From: Raoultibacter phocaeensis
GTDB taxonomy: Bacteria; Actinomycetota; Coriobacteriia; Coriobacteriales; Eggerthellaceae
Direction: 5' to 3'
Length of the DNA: 64,000 bases
Assembly (NCBI RefSeq): GCF_901411515.1
Contig: NZ_CABDUX010000001.1
Location: 744,001-808,000, forward strand
The notes below the pieces were generated by a model. That model searched no databases. It saw only the letters and a program-made list of their open reading frames with translations, and was not told where the DNA came from. A program made the position numbers and the translations under genes. Position 1 is the stretch's first letter. Each line of letters begins with the position of its first letter. This document shows, one piece after another, positions 42,566 to 52,700 of this stretch.

Positions 42566-43456
42566 ATGGAAACGTCTTTCTTCGGACCGCTGATCATCGC
42601 GTACCTGTTCCTTGGCGGAGCAGCTGCCGGGACGTTTTTGGTCATGTCCGTTTGGAGCATCGGGTTCTACGTTTCCGATAGCGCCGAGCGCCATCACGTG
42701 CGCTTGCGTTCGGCGTTCAAAGCGCTTAAGGGCCGTGTATACACCATCAGCTTCATCATACTGGCGGTTTCGATGGCGTGTTTGGTATTCGACCTGCAAT
42801 ACCCTGATCGCGCGCTGCTGCTTTTCCTTCGCCCCCGCCCGACGCCCTTGACGTTCGGAGGCTACGCGCTTGCCATCGAAGCGATCCTCGGATTGCTGCT
42901 GGCACTTGCGAACGTTTTCAAAATCCCCTTCATCGACGGGCGCATCAAGCGCGTGCTCGAAGCGCTCTGCGCCGTTTGCTCGGTTGCGGTCATGGGATAT
43001 ACCGGCGTGCTCTTGGCCAACCAGGCTGCCGTTCCCTTCTGGAACGAGTGGTCGCTCGTGGCGCTGTTCTTCTTCTCGGCGCTTTCATCGGGCGTATCGG
43101 TCGTATTGCTCATCGACTACTTCATCCAAGGGCAAACGCTTCTGCTCCGCGCGGCGCGCCCTTTGCAAAAAGCCCATGTGGCGTGCCTCGTGCTCGAAGG
43201 CGTCTCACTTGCGATCTTCGTTCTTGCCGTGCTGCAAAAACCGGCCGCCGCAGGTTCCGTCGCGCTTCTCACCGAACCCGCCATGCTCTCGACCGCCTTA
43301 GTGGGCGTCGTGGGCATGGGCATCGTCATACCGTTTCTCCTCGAAGTGAACTCGCTGTTGCACAAGGAATGCCGCACCATTCCCGTGTCCGATGTCATCT
43401 GCCTTATCGGCAGTTTTTGCCTGCGTTACTGCGTCGTTCTCTGCGGGGCACACTGA
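42566..43456 (+). CDS. NrfD/DmsC-type membrane anchor subunit
   Basis: A 296-residue protein with about eight membrane helices and no cofactor motif. FFGPLIIAYLFLGGAAAGTF is the NrfD-family N-terminal signature; helix pairs such as FGGYALAIEAILGLLLALAN and VMGYTGVLLANQAAVPFWNE follow. It oxidises membrane quinol and passes electrons to a DmsB-type subunit. It is divergent from the DmsA-DmsB-TorD operon across a 319-bp region, which suggests separate control of anchor and catalytic subunits. The SD is poor. GntR and slipin genes follow on the same strand. Confidence 0.88.
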   Translation: METSFFGPLIIAYLFLGGAAAGTFLVMSVWSIGFYVSDSAERHHVRLRSAFKALKGRVYTISFIILAVSMACLVFDLQYPDRALLLFLRPRPTPLTFGGYALAIEAILGLLLALANVFKIPFIDGRIKRVLEALCAVCSVAVMGYTGVLLANQAAVPFWNEWSLVALFFFSALSSGVSVVLLIDYFIQGQTLLLRAARPLQKAHVACLVLEGVSLAIFVLAVLQKPAAAGSVALLTEPAMLSTALVGVVGMGIVIPFLLEVNSLLHKECRTIPVSDVICLIGSFCLRYCVVLCGAH

Positions 43457-43502
43457 TGATTCCGTTCAACGACAGAACGCAGCGGGAAAGGAGCCTGTGG
43501 TT

Positions 43503-43949
43503 TTGACCGCCGAGAAACAAACGAGTCTTTTCGTAGTAGACGAAACGTCCGACCTGCCCATTTGGGTGCAGCTTCGCAATCGGTTCGCCTACCTCATCCG
43601 TACTGGGCATTTCAAACCCGGCGAACAGCTGCCGAGCGTGCGAAGCCTTGCAGCGGACGCCAAGATCAACTACAACACGGTCACGAAAGCCTACCGCGAT
43701 CTCGAACTTGAGAACCTCATCGTTTCCGTGCGAGGCCGCGGCATGTACGTGCAGAAGAACATTCCGGGCGAAGCCGAACCGGCCGAGGTTGCCGTCGACG
43801 TGCAGATGGAAGATTGCATCCGCCAGTACCGGGCGCTCGGGCTCACCTACGATGACATCATGACGCGATTCTACGATATAGCGCAGGATATGGCGGACAA
43901 GACCGCCGCCGCCCAAGAGGAAAGAATGGAGTACACCGATGAGAGGTAG
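43503..43949 (+). CDS. GntR-family (YtrA-like) transcriptional regulator
   Basis: A 148-residue regulator with a winged helix, PIWVQLRNRFAYLIRTGHFK, PGEQLPSVRSLAADAKINYN, TVTKAYRDLELENLIVSVRG, and a short C-terminal helical tail (QYRALGLTYDDIMTRFYDIA) as in YtrA rather than a FadR/HutC effector domain. The TTG at 43503 is preferred because AAAGGAG lies nine bases upstream; a GTG at 43497 is too close. It overlaps the slipin gene by 11 bp and probably regulates that pair and possibly the anchor gene. Confidence 0.88.
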   Translation: MTAEKQTSLFVVDETSDLPIWVQLRNRFAYLIRTGHFKPGEQLPSVRSLAADAKINYNTVTKAYRDLELENLIVSVRGRGMYVQKNIPGEAEPAEVAVDVQMEDCIRQYRALGLTYDDIMTRFYDIAQDMADKTAAAQEERMEYTDER

Positions 43950-44910
43950 CAAGCAGAGAAGCGCCGCGCCGATGGGTTCGCGCCGCGTCGAACGCCAAGA
44001 GCCTTTGCAGATAGAGAACTACAACTCGCCGAAAACGCGCCACACCGACGAGAACGCGGGCATCATCTTCTCCGCTTTCCTGTTCGTCGCCGTTGCGCTT
44101 GCTATTGCCGCCGTCGGCTTCTTCGCAATCGGCACCATCACCATCTGGGTCATAACGCTCGCCCTTGCGGTAGCGGTGCTAGCCGTGTTCACCATACGCA
44201 TAGCACCTCAATGGGAGAAGGTCGTTATCCTGCGGTTCGGCAAGTACAACCGGACGGTCGGCCCGGGATTGTACTGGACCATCCCCTTCATGGAGCACAT
44301 CGCGCTTCGAGCCGATCAGCGCGTCATGCTCACGGGGTTTAGTGCCGAAGAAACGCTTACGGCCGACCTTGTGCCCGTCAACGTAGATGCTGCGGTATTC
44401 TGGATGGTCTGGGATGCCGAAAAAGCCTGCATGGAAGTTGAAGACTACTACGATTCAGTGGCGCTTGCGGCGCAAGCTGCCCTACGCGATGCGATCGGCC
44501 GCAAAAACGTGACCGACGTGGCCATCCACCGCATCCAGCTCGACGAAGAGCTCAAAGCCTCCATCGAAGACAAGACGAGCATTTGGGGCGTTTCGATCCT
44601 GTTCGTAGAAATCCGCGACATCGTCATTCCGAAGGAGTTGCAGGAAGCCATGTCGGCAGAAGCCCGCGCCGAGCGAGAGAAAGACGCCCGCGTGATGCTC
44701 GCGGAAGTCGAAGAGGATATCGCCGCAATGCTGCACAACGCAAGCGATATCTACCGCGACGACGAGATCGCTTTCAAGCTGCGGCAGATGCACCTTTTGA
44801 ACGAAGGCATCAAGGAGTCGAAAGGTGCTGTCGTGGTGCCGAGTGCCTATGCCGAAGGATTCACCGACGAAAGCGCCGAGACCCTGGGAAGGGCACTCGG
44901 CGAGCGCTAA
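43939..44910 (+). CDS. Slipin/SPFH-domain membrane protein
   Basis: A 323-residue stomatin-like protein. Two close hydrophobic segments (GIIFSAFLFVAVALAIAAVG and TIWVITLALAVAVLAVFTIR) precede the SPFH domain (QWEKVVILRFGKYNRTVGPG, WGVSILFVEIRDIVIPKELQ). A charged helical region then follows (SAEARAEREKDARVMLAEVE), likely to oligomerise. Slipins form large rings in membrane microdomains. The usual NfeD-like partner is absent; instead it is coupled to a GntR gene. Function in this locus is unknown. Confidence 0.9.
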   Translation: MRGSKQRSAAPMGSRRVERQEPLQIENYNSPKTRHTDENAGIIFSAFLFVAVALAIAAVGFFAIGTITIWVITLALAVAVLAVFTIRIAPQWEKVVILRFGKYNRTVGPGLYWTIPFMEHIALRADQRVMLTGFSAEETLTADLVPVNVDAAVFWMVWDAEKACMEVEDYYDSVALAAQAALRDAIGRKNVTDVAIHRIQLDEELKASIEDKTSIWGVSILFVEIRDIVIPKELQEAMSAEARAEREKDARVMLAEVEEDIAAMLHNASDIYRDDEIAFKLRQMHLLNEGIKESKGAVVVPSAYAEGFTDESAETLGRALGER

Positions 44911-44984
44911 GCCACGGTGCGTCCGACCGGCGGATTGCTCGGCAGGCGCCCGGCTTATGCGAGCGTGCTTGAGCTACCGGGTGT

Positions 44985-45881
44985 CTACAAAGCGAACCCG
45001 TACGCGTCGAGCGCGTATTTCGGCACCATGAAACGCACTGTCTTTTCGGGATCGACCATCTGGCATACCTGCACATCGGCCACCAACGAAAACAGCATGA
45101 CGAGCTCGTCTTCGCCAGCCCCCGTGGCATCGCTTACCAATTTCACCATGTCGTGTACGGCGATGGTTGCAGCTTCGTCGAGCGTTTCAGCCGAGGCGAT
45201 CACGCCTATGTGGGTCTCGTTTTCGATGAGGGGGTTTTCGACGTGCATCTCGGGCAGCGCGGTCAGACGCACCGTTGCCCCCCCCGCCACTTCGGCTCCC
45301 GACACGCTGATCTCGCCATCGCCCATAGCCGCGTGCATATCGCCGCACCCGAACAGGGCCCCTTCGGCGGCAACGGGAAAGTACAGCGTGGCCCCTGTAG
45401 TGATGGCCTTGTTGTCCATGTTGCCGCCGTGCGATCCGGGCGTACCGCAATTCACGGGATCGCCTGCAGGTGCTACACCGATCACACCGATCATGGGGTT
45501 GAGCGGGATCAACAGCGATTCGTTCCATACGAGCGAATCGCCGTCGATGGCGCACAGATGCGTGCTCCATCCCCCGAACAAATCGCCGCACACACCTTCT
45601 TCCTTGCCGGTGCACGATGCCGTTTGATCGTCGAGCTCAATGTCGAGAATCTCCACCTTAAGCACGCCGCCCGACTGAGCTCCTTCTACGAAAATCGGTC
45701 CCGTAGCAGGATTGATGGCGTCCCAGTCGATTTCGTCGAGCACATCGTCGGCGCTGCGCACCTGGTTGCCGAAGCAGTCTTTCGTGCGAATACGCACGGT
45801 TTCGCCTGATTCGACCGTCATTGCAGGTTCCAACCCTTGGGCAAAGGCGAACAGGGTTTTCTCGTCGCTCAACTCTTTCAT
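44985..45881 (-). CDS. Acetamidase/formamidase-family protein
   Basis: A 298-residue enzyme with the FmdA/AmdA fold: NPATGPIFVEGAQSGGVLKV, LNPMIGVIGVAP, NCGTPGSHGGNMDNKAITTG, LYFPVAAEGALFGCGDMHAA and a conserved GDGEISVSGAEV. Family members hydrolyse short amides to ammonia and carboxylate. The ATG at 45881 follows TAAGGAG. It is monocistronic and convergent with the slipin gene. A catalytic Cys, if used, cannot be singled out by reading alone. Confidence 0.9.
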   Translation of the reverse strand: MKELSDEKTLFAFAQGLEPAMTVESGETVRIRTKDCFGNQVRSADDVLDEIDWDAINPATGPIFVEGAQSGGVLKVEILDIELDDQTASCTGKEEGVCGDLFGGWSTHLCAIDGDSLVWNESLLIPLNPMIGVIGVAPAGDPVNCGTPGSHGGNMDNKAITTGATLYFPVAAEGALFGCGDMHAAMGDGEISVSGAEVAGGATVRLTALPEMHVENPLIENETHIGVIASAETLDEAATIAVHDMVKLVSDATGAGEDELVMLFSLVADVQVCQMVDPEKTVRFMVPKYALDAYGFAL

Positions 45882-46087
45882 GGCAGCTCCTTACAGCTCG
45901 GCTTTGTTTGGGCAAGGCACGGTTCGCACACGCATATGCTTCGATGCGGGATCCGGCGGCACTTTCGTTCTCTACTCAGGATACCCGTGAACGGTTTTCG
46001 CGTCACTTGCTTTTTCGACGGCACCCGGTTTCCATGCCGCCCGCTAGGGATTTTCACCTATTAGAAGCGTGCGCATGCTCGGTGCAC

Positions 46088-46117
46088 CAAAAAGGACGCG
46101 CCCCGAAGAGCGCGTCC
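46088..46117 (-). terminator. Rho-independent terminator of the first surface-protein gene
   Basis: An 8-bp perfect stem GGACGCGC/GCGCGTCC with an 8-nt loop, followed on the minus strand by TTTTT. Confidence 0.88.
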
Positions 46118-46144
46118 GATCGAGCTCTGTATGCCAACAGTCGG

Positions 46145-49108
46145 CTAGTTCAAGTCGAACGCCACCGAGTTGTCGGGCTTCCAGGTGTGTTGGTCGAACT
46201 GGATCGCCCCCACGTAGGCGCGCATGAGCGGAACCGACACCGAGTACTCGTCGCCGAAGAAACGGATCTCGGAAATGTCGCTCGAAGCACCCGTTATCGC
46301 AGAAACCACGCTTGGGTGCACCTCTTCGGGCCACGTGAGCAGAACGACCGAGCCGTGCTTGCCCTGAAGCGCGCCGCCCGCAAGAGCGTCGGCATGCTTT
46401 TCGGCACGCGCTACGGCCAGATTGTCGAAGGAAAGCTGCTCGGTAGCACCGCGCGCTGCATCAGTTGTCCATTCGGCGATTTCGAGGGAGGTTTCAACAC
46501 GGTCGTCGCCGCCAAGACGAACCGCCTTGGAAGCATCGAGCCCCGTTGCTGCAAGCGCCTGGTTCACCACCGCATCAGGAACCGAATACTGATCTCCAAG
46601 CACGAGAATCCGTTCGAATCCACCCGAGACTAGCGCGTCAACCGTGCTTTGCATCAAACCCTGCTCGGTGAAATCGCTCAGGAAGATGGGGCTCGCTGTA
46701 AGGGCCGCCCACGACGATATCGAAAGCGAATCGGGGAAGTTCATCGAGCGCGCGATGATTGCCGTTTTCGAGGCAGAGCTTCCGAGTTCGGAATACACGA
46801 GCTCGGCCGTCTGCTGACGTCCTTCACCGCCGATGCGCACGATGTGCGCTCCGGAAGCGAGCGATGCGATCTCTGCTTCAACAGCATCGGACACCGCATA
46901 CTGATCGCCGAGGATGTATACCTTCGTCACCGACGTTGCCGCCGCAATCACGGCACGCGTATCGGCGGAAAGCGCGGTTGGCTCGGTAAGAAGGATCGGA
47001 GCGTTGCCGTTCACGCCCGACAGCGAGCTCGCCGAAAGCGCATCGGGGAAGTTGCGATCGGCACCCGAGGCCACGATCAGCACAGGCTCAGTCGTCACAT
47101 CGCGTTCGTAAGTTGCTACCTGCTTCGAGGTGCTGTACCGGTCGGCCCCAAAAAGGCGTGCGATCGAGAGCGACTTGGCGGGAACGGGCGCTTTCCACTG
47201 CGCGTGCAGCGTCACCGTCGAGCCGTCGCTCGGAAGCGCAACCGCTTCGCCCGCGTTATAGCGCACGGCAGCCGGGTCTTCGGGGTTGGACGTCGTGGTC
47301 CAATAGAGGAACTCGTCGGTGCCCTTGCTGAATCCAACATCGGCAGCGGTCTTCGCGTTGTACGTTGAAGAGGCGAGTACGGTTTCTGAGAAGTCGGCTC
47401 CAGTGCCGCCGTTCGCCTTGTACTCGATCGTTGTCAGCACGATTTGCGGTCCGACCACCTGGTTCACATCGTAGTTGTTGTACGCAAAGTTCACATGCGT
47501 CGTCGAACGGGTAGCCGTGAGGATATTGGCAGCATGCGTTGCGATGAGCGCAGGATCGGTGAGATCATGCAGCGTAGCCGCCGTGTTGCCGGAGAACGTG
47601 GTAGCTGCATCGGCATGCAGGTAGGCATACCGTTCTTTTTCCATGTACACGCCGCCGCCATCCTGCGTGGCAACGTTATCGGAAACCGTTGTACCTTGAA
47701 GCTTGATCTCCGAGAAGTACTCCACCTGCGAGCTGTTGGTATAGCTACCGCCGAACAAGCCGCCTCCGACCAGTGCCGTGTTGTCGCTCACGGTGCAATC
47801 GGTAAGCGTCAACGAGGTAGGCTCTGTGCCGGATACGGCGCTTCCCACATACACACCGCCGCCTTGCTGCGCTGCCGAGTTATTCGTAATGGTGCAATCG
47901 GATATCTCGTACTGGGTAAACGTATTGAACGACATCCCACCAGCATTTCGCGATGAGGTATTACCGTCAACGAGCGTGCCCGTCATAGTGAAAGAAGTTG
48001 CCGGATTGTCGTACAGAGCAACGCCGAGGCCTCCCGCAGCGGCATACGTAGAGCCGCTCGCACTGTTTCTGAGAAATTCGCAATCGGTGATGGTGATATC
48101 GCAATAGCGGTCGGTGAACAGACCGCCGCCGCTCGAATACGCCTTGTTCTCGGTGAACGTGCACGTATCGAAGACCACCGTCGCATAATCCTTGATGGCA
48201 ATGCCGCCACCTTGCGATTCAATGCTTTCGTTATCATGGAACGTCACGTTGGTGAAGGTCGCATCGACCTGTTGGGTTGTCGATCCGCCGATGGCGTACA
48301 CGGCTCCCCCCGTGCCGCGGGCCGCATTGCCCTCGAAGGAAGAGTCCTCCATGGTAAACGTCGTGTTCCGGCTAAGCTCGAGCGCTCCTGCATTGTGGGG
48401 GTTCAGAGCATTCGCTACGTTGTCCTTGAACACGCAGTTGTCGGAAATGGTCAGCTTCACGGCATTCGCTGCAGTGTTGCCGTAGGTGCGCATCGCGCCG
48501 CCGCCTTGACCAGAAGGAGCGCTGCAGTTCTGCAACGTCGTGCGTTCGATCGCAAGCTCACCCTTGTTGATGATGTTGATGCCGCCTGCGGTGCTTGCCC
48601 CGTCGAATATCGCATCCTCGACGGTGACTTTCGCACCCCCTGAAATCTGAAAATGACGGCTTGCAGCGGCAGTCAGCGTGTTGTTGCCACCTTGAATGAG
48701 AATCTCGCAGGGCTGGTTGATTTCGATCATGCTGTCGAACGAGAAATCGTTTGCAATGATGATCGTGCCTTTGGGATCCGCGTCAGAGGTGATGGCGGAA
48801 ATGGCAGCCTGCAATTCGGTGAAACTCGTCACGGTCGCATCGGCGAGTGCACGCGTTCCGAATTCTTCCGAAGCCGCGAGCGGAGCGCTTGGCGCCGCTG
48901 GGAGTTGGTCCGCCTCGCTGGGCGTCTCGGGGGACGCATCGTCGCCGCCTTCAGGCAGCAGAACATCTTCGTTTGCGGCAGGATCGGTGGCAGAACCGTC
49001 TTCGCCACCCGGCTCCGCATATGCCGCCGCCCCAAAAGGTACGAGCGACAACGCAAGGAGCGCCGCGATGAAAAACGCAAGCGCGTTTCTCGGTCGTGTT
49101 GTTTCCAT
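46145..49108 (-). CDS. Cell-surface beta-helix protein with three C-terminal CWB2 repeats
   Basis: A 987-residue exported protein. The signal peptide is basic, then hydrophobic (ALAFFIAALLALSLVPFGAA), with cleavage near AYA. An acidic, Pro-rich spacer leads to a right-handed beta-helix region (about 100-550) with repeats such as GGAVYAIGG, GGGLFTDRYC and GGGVYVGSA. An InlB-B/flg_new repeat (YKANGGTGADFS...LHAQWKAP) and three CWB2 modules (FGADRYSTSKQVATYE, GGEGRQQTAELVY, GGDDRVETSLEIAEW) follow, attaching it non-covalently to secondary wall polymers. The ATG at 49108 has AAAGGA upstream. It is paralogous to the broken gene 49742-53162. Probably an adhesin or glycan-binding protein. Confidence 0.93.
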   Translation of the reverse strand: METTRPRNALAFFIAALLALSLVPFGAAAYAEPGGEDGSATDPAANEDVLLPEGGDDASPETPSEADQLPAAPSAPLAASEEFGTRALADATVTSFTELQAAISAITSDADPKGTIIIANDFSFDSMIEINQPCEILIQGGNNTLTAAASRHFQISGGAKVTVEDAIFDGASTAGGINIINKGELAIERTTLQNCSAPSGQGGGAMRTYGNTAANAVKLTISDNCVFKDNVANALNPHNAGALELSRNTTFTMEDSSFEGNAARGTGGAVYAIGGSTTQQVDATFTNVTFHDNESIESQGGGIAIKDYATVVFDTCTFTENKAYSSGGGLFTDRYCDITITDCEFLRNSASGSTYAAAGGLGVALYDNPATSFTMTGTLVDGNTSSRNAGGMSFNTFTQYEISDCTITNNSAAQQGGGVYVGSAVSGTEPTSLTLTDCTVSDNTALVGGGLFGGSYTNSSQVEYFSEIKLQGTTVSDNVATQDGGGVYMEKERYAYLHADAATTFSGNTAATLHDLTDPALIATHAANILTATRSTTHVNFAYNNYDVNQVVGPQIVLTTIEYKANGGTGADFSETVLASSTYNAKTAADVGFSKGTDEFLYWTTTSNPEDPAAVRYNAGEAVALPSDGSTVTLHAQWKAPVPAKSLSIARLFGADRYSTSKQVATYERDVTTEPVLIVASGADRNFPDALSASSLSGVNGNAPILLTEPTALSADTRAVIAAATSVTKVYILGDQYAVSDAVEAEIASLASGAHIVRIGGEGRQQTAELVYSELGSSASKTAIIARSMNFPDSLSISSWAALTASPIFLSDFTEQGLMQSTVDALVSGGFERILVLGDQYSVPDAVVNQALAATGLDASKAVRLGGDDRVETSLEIAEWTTDAARGATEQLSFDNLAVARAEKHADALAGGALQGKHGSVVLLTWPEEVHPSVVSAITGASSDISEIRFFGDEYSVSVPLMRAYVGAIQFDQHTWKPDNSVAFDLN

Positions 49109-49219
49109 AGTCATCCTTTCTGATGGGGTAGAGCCGCCCGCTTCGTTTGCACGAGCGGCTCTACCCGCGTTCGTAAGCTACTCCCTTATTCCAGATTGAC
49201 TTTTGCCATAGGTATCCTT

Positions 49220-49648
49220 TCAGAAATACTCGAACGTGCGATGTTCGGATTCGTCCACCGAGCCCCATTCGTGGAAAAAATGTACGGCCGAGGACACTGC
49301 TTCCTGCGCCTGCGCCGGTACTTCGACACCGTGCTCTTCTTGCCCGGTGTCGAGGGGACAGCTTTTGACAACGCGCTCGCCTGCTTCGGTCAGCGCTATG
49401 TCGATCGTTCGCTTGTCGCCGATATCGGGCTCAGACACTACGAGGTAGCCGCGTGCCTCGAGCCGCTCGACAAACGCTTTCGTTGCCTGCGTGGAACAGC
49501 GGTTCGCACGCGCTATATCCGTAAGCGTTGCGTGCCCTTTGCGAGCGGCAACGGCCAATAGCACGAGGTATTCTCTTCCCGTCAAAGGGCCGTATTTTGC
49601 TCTGAGCATTGCGTCGATGTCGGCTTTCAGAGCGAGCAGTTCTTCCAT
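49220..49648 (-). CDS. MarR-family transcriptional regulator
   Basis: A 142-residue winged-helix regulator: YGPLTGREYLVLLAVAARKG, TLTDIARANRCSTQATKAFV, ERLEARGYLVVSEPDIGDKR (the MarR D-x-R wing) and TIDIALTEAGERVV. The ATG at 49648 follows TTGGAG; the frame is open to 49681. It lies between two paralogous surface-protein genes on the same strand and could regulate the first, 110 bp downstream. Its effector is unknown. Confidence 0.9.
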   Translation of the reverse strand: MEELLALKADIDAMLRAKYGPLTGREYLVLLAVAARKGHATLTDIARANRCSTQATKAFVERLEARGYLVVSEPDIGDKRTIDIALTEAGERVVKSCPLDTGQEEHGVEVPAQAQEAVSSAVHFFHEWGSVDESEHRTFEYF

Positions 49649-49700
49649 TGCGGGCTCCAATCGTCGTAGGGTTACTGGCATCCACCTGGATGCCGTCGAT

Positions 49701-49732
49701 CCGTTCGCCCGAATCGTTGTTCGGGCGAACGG
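49701..49732. terminator. Perfect hairpin after the second surface-protein gene
   Basis: A 13-bp stem CCGTTCGCCCGAA and its exact complement around a 6-nt loop, 9 bp beyond the stop at 49742. No T tract on either strand. Confidence 0.6.
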
Positions 49733-49741
49733 TTTGCATGG

Positions 49742-52700
49742 TTACAGGTCGAACGCCACCGAGTCGTCGGGCTTCCAGTCGTGCTGGTCGAACTGGATCG
49801 CCCCCACGTAGGCGCGCATGAGCGGAACCGACACCGAGTACTCGTCGCCGAGGAAGCGGATCTCCGAGATGGAGTCCGAAGCCCCCGACAGCATCGAGGC
49901 CACGCCGTCGTGCACCTCGTCCGGCCACGTGAGCAGGACGGCGGCGCCGTGCATGCCCTGGAGCGCCCCGCCCGAAAGCGCATCGGGATGCCTGTCGGCG
50001 CGGGCGATGGCGACGTTGTCCAGGGAAAGGGCCTCCGCGCCTCGCGCGGGGTCGGTTGCCCACTCGGCTATCGCGAGCGAGGTCGCCACGCGCTCGTCGC
50101 CCGCGAGGCGCACCACGGCGTTCAGGGGAAGGCCCGCCGCCGAGCGCGCCTGGCTCGCGACCGACGGCGGCACCGAGTACTCGTCGCCGAGCACCAAGAG
50201 GCGCTCAAACCCGCCCGCGGCGAGCGCGTCGAGAGTGCCCTGGGTGAGCGACTTCTCGTCGAAGCCCGTCAGGAAGATGGGGCTTTTCGTGTGCGCCGCC
50301 CACGGGGAGACCGACAGCGAGTCGGGGAAGTTCATCGAGCGCGCGAGGATGGCGGTCTTGGACGCCGAGGCCCCGAGCTCCGCGAACACGAGCTCTGCGG
50401 TCTCCTGGCGCGCCTCGCCGCCGAGGCGCACGATGCTCGCACCGGGAAGCGCCGACGCGATCTCCGCCTCGACGGCGCCGGACACCGCGTACCGGTCGCC
50501 GATGATGTACACCTTCGAGGCCGAGGCCGCCTGCGAAAGCACCCGCCGGGTGTCGGGGGAAGCGCCGCCGGGTCGGTGAGCACGATCGGGGCGTTGCCGT
50601 TCGCGCCCGACAGGGCGCTCGCCGAGAGCGCGTCGGGGAAGTTGCGGTCGGCGCCCGAGGCCACGATCACCGTCTGGGCCTGCGCGACGTCGCGCCCGTA
50701 CGACGACACCTTCGCCGAGGTCTCGAAACGGTCGGCGCCGTAGAGGCGCGCGATCGAGAGCGACTTGGCGGGAACGGGGGGAGCGGCCTCTTCGAGCACG
50801 TACTCGGAGACGTCCGACGCGCTGCGGACGACGTCGAAGCCGCCGGGCGTGTAGGCCATGAGGGCCGCCTCGTCCGCGGCGGCCTCGGACCCGTCGGCGC
50901 GCTTGGCGACGAGCGATCCCGCCGCGGCGCCGTCCTCGAGGCCCTCGAAGTTCACGCGCGCGCCGGCGAGCAGGTTCTCTCCGGCGGGCACGGCTGCGTG
51001 CGTGCCCGAACCCAGGTACGCGCCGTTGTCGGCGTCCGAGGTCCCGATCCGCGGGGTTCCCCACACGTTGAGCTCGGCTCCCGTATACACGGCGATTCCG
51101 GAAGAGCCGCCTGCAAGCGCGTTGCCGCTCACCTGTACGGAGCCAGACACGTTGAGCGTGCCGCCTTCGTCGACGATGATGCCGCCCGTCTCTTTGACGG
51201 CGGTGTTGTTGGTAACGGTTGCCGATCCGGTGAGGTTCGCAACAGCAGCATCGCCATCCGAGTTTTCGGCCAGATATATACCGCCTGCTGCGTTGTTCTC
51301 GGTGCTTCCGCCGACCAGGCTCGCGCTGTTGTTGTCGATGGTTGCCGATCCACCCACCGTTGCTTCGCTGCCGAGCAGGAACACGCCAGCACCCAAATCG
51401 CCGGTGTTGCCGTTGATCGAAACGGTATCCGAAGCAGCGAGCGAGACGTTGCTCGAAAGGCAGACGCCTCCCCCAAGCTCCGCTTCGTTCCCTGAGACCG
51501 ATACGCTGTCTTTGAGCGCGAGCGAGGTGGAAAGCGTCGCGCTCGCAGGCATTAACCGGATACCGCCGCCATAGACGGCAGTGTTGCCCGAAACCGTGAA
51601 CGTGTCGGTGATTTCCGCATCGATGCCGCAGAGGTACATGCCGCCGCCCTGCTTCGCCGCTGCATTCCCCGACACTTCGACGTTGCCGCCGAACGTAATG
51701 TCGGCGTTGTGGTTCGCATTCATCGCCTGCACAACGACGCCGCCGACGTTGTCGCCTGAGTTTCCAGTTACGATTGCATTGCCGGAAAGCTCGATCACGC
51801 GCTTGTTCGTGGGACTTGCATCGGGCATGACAACGGCAATGCCACCGCCTGTCACCGATGCCTTGTTGTCGCTGATGACCGCATCGCCGGAAACGACGAT
51901 GCCTGTTTTCGCTCGATAGGGAGCGTAGTATTCATGATAGATCGCACCGCCGTAGCGCGATTCGTTCCCCGAGATGGATCCGCCGAGAATCTGGGTATAA
52001 CCTGCCGCACCCTGCCAGATGCCACCGCCCCAGCCCGCGCCCGAAGTTGCGATGTTTTCGGAGATGGTTCCATCGGTCATGGTGAACTCGCCGTCGCTGA
52101 TGTACACGCCGCCCCCGCCGCGAGTACCAGTGTTATGGGAGATGGATCCTCCAGCGAAGGCAAACAGACCGTTCGTAACGACGCCTCCGCCAAGGTAATC
52201 GGGCGTTACCGCGTTGTAGACGATGTCACCACCGGTCATATGGACTTCGCCCGTATACGAGCCCAGCGCAAGTCCGCCGCCGCCGTTCGGGCACTCGTTT
52301 CTCTGGATGGTACCGCCGCTCATGTACAGCTTCGAGGTGTCCCCCTCGGGCCACGTTCTCGAAACATACACGCCGCCACCGATGCCGTTCGATACATCGT
52401 TGTACGTTGCTTTGTTGTCTTCGATAACCGCACCTTCATTGATGTACACCGTCGAATCGACGATCGCGTTGAGCCCGCCGCCGTTACCGACGGTCTTCAC
52501 GTTGTTGCGCAAAGTCGCTCCCGTGTTCAGTGCGATCGTCCCGCGATCGTTCGCCTCGACAAGCGAACCCGTGACTCCCGCTACAGCAGTGCCGCCGCCG
52601 TCGAGCGTGATGTTTTGAAGCGTGAGCTTACCGCCGTCCGTCACGTAGAAAAATTCGCTGAGAAACGAACTGCCGCGCGAAAGCACGGCAGGACTGGCCT

